Source: Paragonimus westermani
Taxonomy: Eukaryota; Platyhelminthes; Trematoda; Plagiorchiida; Troglotrematidae
Assembly (NCBI GenBank): GCA_008508345.1
Contig: QNGE01001310.1
Span: 75,975 to 139,974 of the forward strand
Direction of reading: 5' to 3'
Length of the DNA: 64,000 nt
A program made the translations under genes and the position numbers. Position 1 is the stretch's first letter, and each line of letters begins with the position of its first letter. This document shows, piece by piece, positions 13,320 through 23,887 of this stretch. The notes under the pieces were generated by a model. The model did not search any database and was not told where the DNA came from. It saw nothing but the letters and a program-made list of their open reading frames with translations.

Positions 13320-14500
13320 CTTCGAATGCGGAGACGGGCCCTACAACTAGCCAGGCCCATATATATTTTCTCACATCTCAAAACGAAAAAAGCAAACCGT
13401 CATGTATCTGTTTTCAATAGACTTCCACAACAAAAAATACCAAACTACACGCCAAACCTTAGCTATGTCAGTTATCCTGACTTTCTTAATAAGAGATGCC
13501 TTGGTGACGCATACAGACACGTGAAAAAAGAAAGGGAATGAAACCATCGAGAGTACAAAGTTTCGTCTCTGTATGCTAAGTGGAGAATATTAAATATCAG
13601 CTGAAACTAATTCGCCGCTGCTTTGCATTACTAAGTTTTAAGATGGATGGGCATTTGAGGAGCATGAACAGTCATTCAGAAGACGTATCGCCAAAACATT
13701 TTATAAAAAGATTTTGGATGGCTATCCGGAGAATTCAGTTAGGCAGAAACCTTCTCAAAGTGAAAGCCTATAGCCAGAAGTTGATCCAGGTGTTAGGCAT
13801 GTGGTTAAGTTATGTTCAGCTTTCCAGGAACATTGGAAGCTTCCGTTTGTAGTGTCTATGTCTCCACTCCACTGGCTGAAACAAACAGCTGGATTCACGT
13901 CAACTACCGTTGACCTATTACAGACATTATGGTATTCAACATAGCTAAAGCACATTTCAAAAGCACTGATAGATGTATGGTAAAGTCAACTTTCAGCGAG
14001 TTAAATATCAACATCCTGCAACTTGCCCGTTACCCATTGTTTCCTGTAGCGGTCCATCTTTTATTCGGTAAAGTGGTTTGGCACGTCTTGTAACAAAAGG
14101 TTGTTGAACAGCTATGAACAACTATGCACCATCCATATTCCAGTGGATTAGCAGAATGGATAGTGCAAACCGTAAAGAGAAGCTTGAAGATGCAAAAACC
14201 TGGGTCAGCGCAAAAACATTCTTGTAGATTTCTGCATGCAATATTGAAAGAGACAAGACATCTTCTATGCGAGCCATTGGGGAGAGGAAGGTTTTTTATC
14301 CGCCCTGATCTGACTTGACTAAACCATAGGTTGTTGAGTGCTTCTCAGCCTTCTGAAATGAAACAGTATTTTGACGACATTCCAGAGCCGTCGAAGCTCT
14401 ATCATGGGAAACTATATCTGTTAAACTGCAACAATTCGACAGAAAATGAATGTGGCCTTGACGCCCCGGAAACGTGACTGGGGTCCAGCGGATGAACCTC
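13320..14500 (+). pseudogene. Ty3/gypsy LTR retrotransposon pol remnant (RNase H end and integrase)
   Basis: The remnant begins with the C-terminal end of RNase H: LQLARPIYIF...TKKANRHVSVFNRLPQ (about 13336-13425), which follows the family pattern ending in NADALSRLP. An integrase zinc-finger region follows near 13765-13850 (PEVDPGVRHVVKLCSAFQEHWKLP, where CSAFQ stands for the usual CxxCQ), then SPLHW and STTVDLLQTLW. The sector holding the first catalytic aspartate seems deleted between these two. The core ends with HHPYSSGLAEWIVQTVKRSL (from 14127); the Glu of GLAE (14154-14156) is the third catalytic position of D,D-35-E integrases. Several stops and frameshifts are present. No flanking LTR pair was recognised. 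It is an old, non-functional fragment. Confidence 0.8.
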
Positions 14501-17500
14501 TGACATCTGAATAAGGTGAGAAGTCAATCCTGAAGGACAATATGGAACACTGAGAAAATGAGCCACATAAAGCTACTGACGGTACTTGACCACCACAAGC
14601 GGCACTGTAAAAACAAGGGAACTGTCCGCAGGCTCGGCATGTGTACTCAAGAAAGGCAACACATAAACAGATATCACACAGTCCGTGCTTAAATTAAATA
14701 TGGAGGACTGTAGTAGCAATGATCTGATCTACTGTATCTAATTACTTACCAGTGTCTGTGCACGTTCTTTCGGCTCAGTAGCCACATGTGGACGCCCACA
14801 GAAGAAAACACACCTTGCTTAGCATAAGCTTGCATTTGCCACAAAACACTCCGGTTTGTTAGTGAATGCGAACCAGTTCCTTTGGTTACGACGTTTTACA
14901 CTTATTATATACTTTACAAAAAAGGGACCCAGAAAACACTAATCAAATTCAGACGCCAAGGAAGGTGCTTGATTAGCGTAGATTCAACAGACGCGGTCCT
15001 TTGTCATGGAAATGATCTACAGCCGTCCAGAGGATGGATTACGCACAAGATTAGAAACAACGGTGAAGAAAGCGAGGCTACAAGACGCCTCAGTTTACCG
15101 AAGAAGTGATGTTCACATACAGTTTAAAACACAGAAAGTGGGACAGTGAACAAAGCTGAATTTACTTTACTCGAAAATTCCAGTGTTCTGAGAATATCAG
15201 TCAGGCTATGCGACGCAAATATGAAGGAATATTGGTAGAAGGAAGGTTGTGGTAAAAATCTATTCAGGTTATTGCTTGAACAATCAACCCTACGGAATCG
15301 GGTGAACATTCCGTCATGTTTTTTCCTGTCAGCGTATTCCATTTGCACGTGGACGTAAAATTCCTGTGTAACTGACAACTGTTAATTGCAATCTAATATC
15401 TTTCTAACACCAGTATCGTGTTGTAACCATATTTATTACTGTCACACATAACAACTGCTGACTACGGTTACTTATTAAACAAACGGGAGGTTTGAGTTCA
15501 ATTCCCATTCTGAGTGTTGTGTTACTGAAAGTTCCGGAACTCATCAGATAGTTCGCATATATTGCCCGCAACCCTGTAATCAAACAACTTAATTGTATCA
15601 CATGACTCCATCCATTTAAGTGTAATCAGATGTACGAATTAGTTATTCTGGAAAGAAAATCGCAAATTCAGTTAAGCTTAGCCTCTTGGTCTCACTGAAC
15701 CAAAACGGAAACAAAAGGACTAACAGAAAACCAACTCCATGAAATGCATATACAACATAGCACCGCAAATGAGGTTGAGTGCGGGTAATCGGTCAGATCA
15801 AGTAACGTCACATCAGTAGAAAGTTAATACACACCTACATTTTTGTAACATAAACATACTACTGAAGCCGATGACAGGTAGTTAAAACGGCCCTCATTAA
15901 TACGAGTGGTGAAATGTACCTAGGCAATCTACGAACAGGTCGGTTACAACCTACTTCAGTTGTAAGCGTTTTGAGCTATTATAAATTTATTCAGTGCCAT
16001 TAAACTCACCACTCCATCTGTGAAACACAGTTGCAGCAAGGTGTCCTTCTGTACTGGTTCAAGTTTCGACAAAGTTTTGTGTTGGACAGCTATCTACCGA
16101 TGAAGAGGTACACGCAATGAGATGTTGCACCCTAGAGACATTTGAATGTGTTATTTTGATGGTAAATTCTGTCAAAACTCTTGACAGATAGTACCAAGTG
16201 GTGTTTTTAAATACCTAATCAAATTGGGTTTTCGGTGTTAACAAGGTGTTGCCGTAGCAGTAGGAAATTATACTTGACTAGAAAGAATGAAAATCATATA
16301 CTCATGGATCTGTTAAAGAGATCACCTACGTAATTTTTTCTGATGATTTCATCTGTGTTTGGAAAATGCTATCTGATCATCACTCAGGCACTACTATTGC
16401 ACATTGTCTATTTAAAACAGATACTGCTTTTTTTCATTAACGTAGCAGCTGTTCAACCGCGAAAAATCAAGCTGTATTACTATACAAACCTACGACAAAA
16501 CTGTATGATGAGGATGTGCGAACAAAACTGAAAACCCTTGGGGCCCAAATAAGTAAACATCCTCGGCGTACATGCAAGTATATCTGGGGGACAGAACCTT
16601 GAAAACCTGGAGCACACAAGTCAATTTTTCATCTGCAACCCGGGCTGTTAGTCATAGTACGGCAATATGTGCTATAGTTTGGCCGTGTGTTCATCCGTAT
16701 ACTAACACAACATCACGATCACAATAAATGGGGTGTCTACAGATTTCAACTGCAATTTGGAAGGTAGACAGATTGAGGTTGATCTTGGTACATTCAGCCG
16801 CCTCAGTACGACGTGAATTCATGTCAGTAACGTTGCTCAGTTTCCTACCCTGTGCAATGTTAAGTATGAAGTTGGTAATAAGATCATTTGATCATTTAGA
16901 TCAACTAGTCCAAGGATATCACGATGCCAGCAAAACCGTCGAGTGACATACAATTTTCCAGGCAACCTACACGACTCGGGAAGCCTTTGGATGTCGATAA
17001 AATAGATGTGGTCCCACTGAATTTTACTCTCGCTAGGTCGAAACTACACGAGCTGTTGGATTGCTCAGCCTTCTGATTGTGCCGGATGACAGTATCCTTA
17101 GAAACACTAAGCCGGTTTACGTTTGCGCGGTTGACCGTTGGTCAAATCAGATACTAGAGACTTCCTCAGTCCAACAGGTCATGCAACCGCCGGCAACTTT
17201 ACATATTCTTAGAGTGTTAGCAAACATCCGATTTCAAAATTTACATTTGAGGGAACAAATAACGCCGACCAACCGTTATTCCACTGCAGTAAGTTTTGAT
17301 GACAGATACAACCCGAACGCTGGAGAATTTTATACCGAAACAACGACAGGATACAGTATCCAAAAAAGAAGAATCTGAAATTTCTGAATTAGAATTCTGA
17401 GAGCTAATTCAACAAACTGGCTTTTAAACACAGGTGCATTCATCGAAGCATTCTGAGGATGTTTTTGAGAACGCAAGACCTCTTCAGTATCCACTCTACA

Positions 17501-18399
17501 GGAATACCGTGAACACAATAACGCCGAGTAGTTAACAGCTACATTTTGCGCTAACCATACAACAACAAGGCAACAGCCATTAGTCTTTTCTCAGATCGTT
17601 CACATCTGGAAGTCAACATTTGCTTGTGTTTATTGTCCCCTTTGGTTTCGTTAATGCCCAAACCGTCTTGTTATCATATTATCACGCTCGTATTATCTTG
17701 AGTACTGAGATCTCAGACATACCTTTGCTTTCCTCATGATTCAACTGAGACATGTACGAACATATCTGCCTTTTCACAGCCAAAACCACTGATCGATGGT
17801 CCAGATATTTACATTTGTGATAGGTCAGCGAGATGCATCGTTTTGTGGGGTTCAAAGCTTTCTATGATGGGGAATTGAACACGTTTCTGGCGCAAACGTG
17901 TGAACCAATGGAATGAAACGTTGTCGATAGCTCCAAGATTCTGATCTGGTTTAAGACGGCCGGTTTTAAATCGTCATTTATAAGCCAGTTGCTGTTCGCC
18001 TACTTCTTAATTTGTGATTACATTTCAAACGGTCTTGATGGGGAACAAACAATTCGACTACAAAGCTTTGGATAGTGTGTCTTCTAAAGTATCTCAAGGC
18101 TGTTTGATTTGTCTTTTGCTGTCCATTGCTCCGTGACGACTAGAAATGCTGGTCCACGCACGCCAAACAGCCTGAATATGTTGAACATTTTCCGAAACCC
18201 TTCGTCCAGTAAACCACGAAAAATCCGCCTGCAGTACATATGTACGGTTGAGATACCAATACTATATGAAGCCGTCCACAGTCTCATGTGGATTACTTGC
18301 AATAAGGGACGTGCGGGTGAGAATACCTAAGTCTTGAAGAAGCACTTTGCACCATAAAGTTGCGAAGCGCATTCTACACAAACCAGTCAGGTAAGTCAT
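14501..18399. other. No recognised gene
   Basis: Short open frames only. The longest, 17061-17378 plus (105 codons), carries no family signature. Confidence 0.5.
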
Positions 18400-18960
18400 C
18401 TTGTTCACTATGCACCGTGTGTCTATCCCGGAGGGGTGAGTAAGACAATGTCACCAGTCAGAAATGTGACTCGTTCGCAACGAAGATATCAACAGAACTG
18501 TTCTGTCGGGTCATATCCTGGAACACTCTGGATAGGCAATCAATTGGTCGGTTAATCATGTCGCACAGCCTGTAATGATTGGGTCACTTACTCCGCATGC
18601 CAATTGAGTGTACACGCGATTGCACAGTGAAAGCAGCAGCAGTGGGGTAAAATTGTGTGGCAGTCAAGCAAAAATGTGTTCACGAAATATGAAGTCTCCA
18701 ACTGCTCCAGATCACTGGTCAAGAACGCTATGTGAGATGGGTGTGTGTAGCACCCGATAGTGTGTCTTCATCCATACCATTTCTAGTCCCTCCATCTAAC
18801 CTCCTCTTATTATCATTGTAATAATAACAATAATTATTATCGTTGTTACTCTATCTTTTCAATAGTATTTCTTCTCCCATGATATTCGATGTCATCCTTG
18901 AGCTGAGCGGCGGTCCGAGCCACAGTACCTTCTGGTCAGGCTCACGACTGTTGTGATGAT
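18400..18960 (+). pseudogene. Non-LTR retrotransposon (LINE) C-terminal and 3' tail remnant
   Basis: Frame fragments LGHLLRMPIECTRD (near 18573-18614) and, further on, ELSGGPSHSTFW (near 18903-18938) resemble the end of animal LINE ORF2 proteins, where an RWLGHVLRMP-type string is followed by a C-terminal tail. Several stops intervene. A TAA/ATT-rich stretch lies at about 18810-18845. The call rests on short strings and is tentative. Confidence 0.4.
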
Positions 18961-19246
18961 GATCGGTGGAGTCAATACAGCTATATAAACGTCGTTCACA
19001 GTTGCAAGCTCCTCAGTGCGAACTTTTGTTTTGTTTTGGATTCAACCAACTCATAGTTGCAAACTTTTCCGTATATAAGCCCACAACAAAACTATGCAGA
19101 CTAGTGTGCTGTTTACTTGATTCTGGTCGATTAGGTCACCTTGTCACTTTTAGACGACCGTGTAGCTTGTAAAAGTCGTGTGAATATTGTTGGAGAACCA
19201 GTCTGTGTACTTTAATGATCCTTTTGGTATTGATATGTTCGCCGAG

Positions 19247-19306
19247 CTTGGCATTTAGGTTGAAAACGTTTCATCACCAGGCGAGGTGACATCATCAGTG
19301 CGCAAG
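19247..19306 (-). ncRNA. Hammerhead-ribozyme-like motif (degenerate, unproven)
   Basis: On the minus strand CTGATGA (19292-19298) is followed by a hairpin TCACC/GGTGA and then GAAAC (19268-19272). The flanks CTTGCGCA (19299-19306) and TGCCAAG (19247-19253) can pair with one bulge, as stem I would. These are the parts of a type I hammerhead like those known in Penelope-like elements and in flatworm SINEs. The usual U-H cleavage site before stem I is not seen (AAA is present), and one extra U lies between the core and stem II. It is either decayed or a chance likeness of a retroelement terminal repeat. Confidence 0.3.
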
Positions 19307-19316
19307 TGTTTCAGCG

Positions 19317-19333
19317 TATATATATATATATAC
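19317..19333. repeat. TA dinucleotide run
   Basis: About eight TA units in a row, immediately beside the hammerhead-like motif. A second run lies at 19673-19691. Confidence 0.95.
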
Positions 19334-19672
19334 AAACAACACCACCACTGTTCCCAACTTTAGTGATCCACTCCTGTATATATTCTGAGTTTGGTTCGAC
19401 ATAATCGTCCTAATGGTTCTTCCTTCCTTCCTTTTCAAAAGTGGTTCTCGAGTCGTTTTCGTAGTTGACACTCCAGAGGAAGTACCTAATGCAAGAACAC
19501 CTTCTGTGCTGTCGGGGACAAGAATGTTCCTTCATGGAAAGGAGTGGTGTATGATCGTATAACTAGGTTCACTTCACCAAATGTAGCAGTTACTCTTGAG
19601 TTTGAGGTGTGTTCTTCCTCCCTGTTAAACAGGAGTGAAATTTAACGTTCAAATTCGAAGTCCATTCTGATG

Positions 19673-19691
19673 CATATATATATATATATAT
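19673..19691. repeat. TA dinucleotide run
   Basis: About nine AT units. Together with the run at 19317-19333 it brackets about 340 bp without a recognised gene. Confidence 0.95.
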
Positions 19692-20694
19692 CACCATATA
19701 AACCGGTGAACGTATTGATTTTAGTGGTCCTGCAATCAACAGGTCAAATCTTCCGACAATCTGGCCTTATAAATGAGTATTAAGGTCGTCAGGACAGAAC
19801 AGGGCAACAGTACATCCAACGCAGTCACATGAAGCGCTCAATATCTCACATCCTCTTGCCCTCCATCCATTGTTCATCGTCTTGATAGCACCGTATGACA
19901 AGTTAACATATACGCACGTACATTATTATGCACATATATTTCACCTATACTTCGGGTCATTGCAACCTACAAGATGACAGTCTCGCACGACAGTCTACTC
20001 GATTCGAAACCAGACAGATCACCTGACTGCCACCTATCGTTTTGAACATTATGTGATCGATCGGCAACGCCGTCAAAACCGAGGTACCATTGGTAGGCAC
20101 GTGATCGCACGGACAGTTTCGTGGAAGTAATATAATAGATTACCTTGCGAAGACGTTTTTCGCCTATACAAGTTGCGCTTAGGATTAAACGAAGTGGAGT
20201 ACATTTATTCTGGAACCTGTCAATGGACCACTGGATGCTCGTTCAAGCTTACTTGTTTTTCCAAGACATGGATTTAGTTACAGAGGTCAACGACTTGAAA
20301 CGAGGAACACTCGAAGCAATAAAGAAGTTTTCAAGTGAGTCAAGTATCATGAGCAATTGCAAGTTAAAGTTTCCGGAAGTGTGCCAAGTTCGTGAATTTC
20401 TAGAAGTACTTATTCCACAACTAGCCTGTCAACATCACCATATCTACAAAAGTTTACGTAGATTTATGGAGCGATCACATGTGATGTTGGAACTGAACGG
20501 GCAAGGTAGGACCATCAGTATATGCTGAATAGGTAGGTTGGACCAACAGAATTGTTGGCGGCAGCTGTAGCTCTGAATCAGGTGCCATTTATTAATCAAC
20601 GCTAATGTGAAATATTATGCACGTCACCGTAACACGACGCTTGTGAACTCCAAGTGGAGTCTGAACCGAGACAATTTACGTATCTGTTGAGTAA
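19692..20694. other. Unassigned stretch upstream of the LINE remnant
   Basis: An open frame of 127 codons lies at 20145-20528 plus, with an unrecognised product. By position it could belong to the 5' part of the same LINE, but no endonuclease motif was seen. Confidence 0.35.
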
Positions 20695-22290
20695 ATGTGG
20701 AGTCGGTCCTTTTATAAATGCCTTGAGCACTGGAAAGCGATCCCAACTTCAGACCATGGATAGTCGTCGCAATTTCAAGTTAACTAGGTAATGAGGAATT
20801 AGCAAACAGCCCATAACGCTCACAGAATGCTGCTATAGACTGTTTACCTTGTGTTTCGGTCTTTAAACTCAGTAGGACTGCTGGCTCAGATGACCTCTAG
20901 CCGGCATTTTTAAAAGATGGCGACGTGTTCTTCATGGAGGTCTTGACTCGGTTGTTTCAGCTCGTGTGTAAGACGGAGAACATTCCTCCGTACTGTAGTC
21001 ACTCGCTAATAGTTTCCTATTAAAGCAAGGGGTCAAAGGCCCTTGTGAAAATTACACAATGAATAGATTGACCCCAATCGCAACTAGGGTTCTGGCTACA
21101 ATTAGATTTGGACGATATATTACAGCTAGAAAGAGAGACATTAGGAAAAAAACTAATAAGGTTTTATCTTGGACGGAGGTGTAATGATCAGTTTTTCACT
21201 CTTAGGCAAATTCTGGAAAAGCGTCATACAACAACAATCGTCGTTTTTCATAATCAGAATAATGCGTTCGATTAAATCGATCCATTCACACTGTTAAAGT
21301 CGCTAAAATGCAGGAGTGTACCGAAAAAGTGTGTGAACATCCTGCCGGTGCCTTGTTTACATACTTCAGTTCAGGTTGGGGCTCGCGGTGATGTGTCTGA
21401 GAGTTGTAGCACCGGGAGCAGCGCATGTCAAGACTGATCACTTCAATCATTTTTGTCCTGGACAAAATAGTGAGGGTCCGTCTGTGACGTTCATAAGATG
21501 GCGATTTGGACCTTCTGCCTGATGAGAGACTGGCTGATGTTGGCTATGTCGACGGCAAGCAGTACCGACAATAGTCGACCATATTTCGCACTGTGAAATA
21601 TTTTAGGATGCATTTTTCAGTTTCAAGGACTATTACGATCATGTAGATTTGATGCTGGATAATGAAGTTGTCGATCGGTTTGTGTAATTATGACGCTGCA
21701 TCAACGGTCGAAGTACAGTGAATAAAAAATGGCTCGCATTTCCGTGACGGGAAGGGCATTCTTGAGGCAGAGTTATTCTACTGAAGCTTGAGTACCGAAT
21801 GTATAAAGCGAATGCGCTATTCACTGCTACGAAATCTGACTGCACGGAGTAGAAAACAAGAATCGTCTTCAGGTGGTTGACCATGGAGGTCTGTGTTCAA
21901 TTGCTCGTATTGGGTGGCACCAACGGATGCGCAACGGTGTGGTTAAAAACTGACATTTGATAATGTCAGGTAAGTTCTCCTGTTCAATCTACGAGCTTGA
22001 ATAGACCTAGGTGGTGTACTAGGGATGTCAGCTAATCATCTGCCGCATGGATCATTCTTTGCCGACGCCTTGGCCAACTGGTATAAAATGCAAAGTGGAC
22101 ATTTGATGATCGGGTGTAGGGAAATGAAATAATTCACTGGTGGCTAGACACCTTGATTGGCGTTCGTCTCCTGACCCGGGGTCTTCGTGGCTAAAACAGT
22201 CGGTGGCTGGAGACTAGCTGGAATGATGTCTAACAGGGTTCAGTGGTATGAATGTTGTAGTCGTTTGACCAAGTCGTTTGTGAACCACGT
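20695..22290 (+). pseudogene. Non-LTR retrotransposon (LINE) reverse transcriptase remnant
   Basis: The following pieces appear in order, with stops and frame changes: AGSDDL-PAFLKDGDVFFMEVLTRLFQLVCKTENIPP (from about 20883), CENYTMNRLTPIATRVLATIRF (about 21045), DQFFTLRQILEKRHTTTIVVF...NNAFD (about 21190-21272), and PDERLADVGYVDGKQ (about 21519-21562) in place of the usual LEYADDI box. C-terminal parts follow: NRLQVVDHGG..SIARIGWHQRMRN (about 21863-21935) and a VARHLDW / SWLKQSVAGD-like tail to about 22290. This order matches a LINE RT from before motif 1 to the C-terminus. The YADD equivalent reads YVDG, so catalysis is lost. A pyrimidine-rich stretch at 22405-22450 may be part of the 3' UTR. 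Confidence 0.8.
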
Positions 22291-23593
22291 GCATATAAGG
22301 ATGTACAGTAGCGAAACCAATGAGTAAGCTGTCTTACTGATGACGCCATTTATGGCTCGGTTGTTTGTTTGCAAGGTGTTGAGTTTTTGAGTACAGACAG
22401 TTATTTTTGTTATCCAGGCCGCCTTCCTTCTCTTTCTTTTCTCTTAATTAAAACTTTCCTTTCCTTCGTGATCGTACGAGAATTTAGCATCAGTTAGAAC
22501 AGCTGATGTATTGCCGACTTTAAGGATGGTGAGAAGACCGACAGATCATTGCCATGCCGACAAGCAGCTGTTGCTGAGCGGCAAATTCCACGATGTGATA
22601 GATTTAGCATTTTTTGAAGTAATTCTAAATGTGCTTTGCAGCCTAAGAATATAAACAGGTTCCCCAATATTGTAATTGTAGAGGTTCGGGGATTTTGATT
22701 ATTCCCAACTGAACAGGTGTGGATGGTAATCAATATGAAAGAGTCTGAGTTCCCTGCTGGCAGCTTCTAAAAAAATCTTTCACAGCGGATTCGTAATTAT
22801 ATCGTTCTTCCGGACAACTTAAAAAAAGCGAACATTCATGCGCTCGCTGTTACATCCTGATGTTGATTAAGTGGAATAATGAAGAGTCCGAGTGAATAAA
22901 CGGCACAGAGGGGCGCAAGCTTATGGCTAGTTGGGAACACCAACAGACAGGCTGTCTGAGACATTGTATAACGCAACGATTGTGGACAGCAGGTGGGAAA
23001 TTTTAATTTGCTTCCATGTCAGTTCAATGTTAGCTGGATGTTCGAACGTCTAAGTGGCGCACATTTGTCACGAGGAGCACACAAATATGTATAACAAATG
23101 AGCTAACATTAGACGAGGCTGTTCAGAATCTGTCGTTGATCAACCAGTTGAAATAAGTCTTATGGAAGATGAATTTATTGGAAAACGATAGCGCATTAGA
23201 AACAAATGGATATGTGTCACCTGGGTGAACTGACCGGTAACCAGTCAGAATTGACGAGCCAGCGAGTCAAGCAATAACGGTTCGATGCAGACGTGACATA
23301 TATATGAGCTTTGAAGTGGGTTAGAACATACATGAAAGCATATGTTGAACTCAAAGAAAATGTCACCTCCTCTATCTCAATCCATGAGAGGTGAACAGTA
23401 GAAACGAACTTTCTCAGATCTAAATGAAAGACCGAGAACAAGCTCCAGACAACGGAGACCAGGAAGACGATTCGACCGCGTGGAATACACAATACACCTT
23501 ATTTCACTGTAGAAAAATAACAAATTGAAGTCGACAAGTTTTCGAATCGAAATCGAGAATCCGGGAACTGGAAATCAAAATATGACAGATTGA
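22291..23593. other. No recognised gene
   Basis: A pyrimidine-rich run lies near 22405-22450, possibly the LINE 3' end. Otherwise only short open frames. Confidence 0.45.
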
Positions 23594-23887
23594 TTAGCTC
23601 GTCGGATGTCTCGATGGGGAAAATTTTGGCACAAGAAGCAGCTGGGCGAGGAGACGAAACAGCAAGCTTATATTAACATCCATGCTACCCCCGGTGATGA
23701 GAAGAGATTGTGAACTATTTTCATCAGGGACTGGAAACACTGATATTTCATTAAAAGTGTCCACGATGTTTGTCTCATCCACAAACCGACTATTACGGTT
23801 GTGCTGATCCAACGCGTCCACGGATACACTGGAAGGAATCATCCGTGGTACAGAATTTTGCTCGGTCAATTCCTTCGGGATGGTTAC
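23594..23887 (-). CDS. Candidate terminal coding exon, unidentified
   Basis: On the minus strand a strong acceptor (a CTTTCTTTTCTCTCAG tract) ends just before 23887. The frame VTIPKELTEQNSVPR...SVDALDQHNRNSRFVDETNIVDTFNEISVFPVPDENSSQS...LLFRLLAQLLLVPKF then stays open for 97 codons to TAA at 23594-23596. The product is acidic and Ser/Asn-rich at first, then has a short hydrophobic leucine run. No family was recognised, no upstream exon was assigned, and no clear AATAAA follows. The good splice signal is the main support. Confidence 0.3.
   Translation of the reverse strand, partial: VTIPKELTEQNSVPRMIPSSVSVDALDQHNRNSRFVDETNIVDTFNEISVFPVPDENSSQSLLITGGSMDVNISLLFRLLAQLLLVPKFSPSRHPTS

Noticed and set aside
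20145..20528. 127-codon open frame as a separate host gene
   Set aside because: No family match, no splice context, and it sits directly upstream of a LINE remnant, so it is more likely part of decayed repeat sequence.
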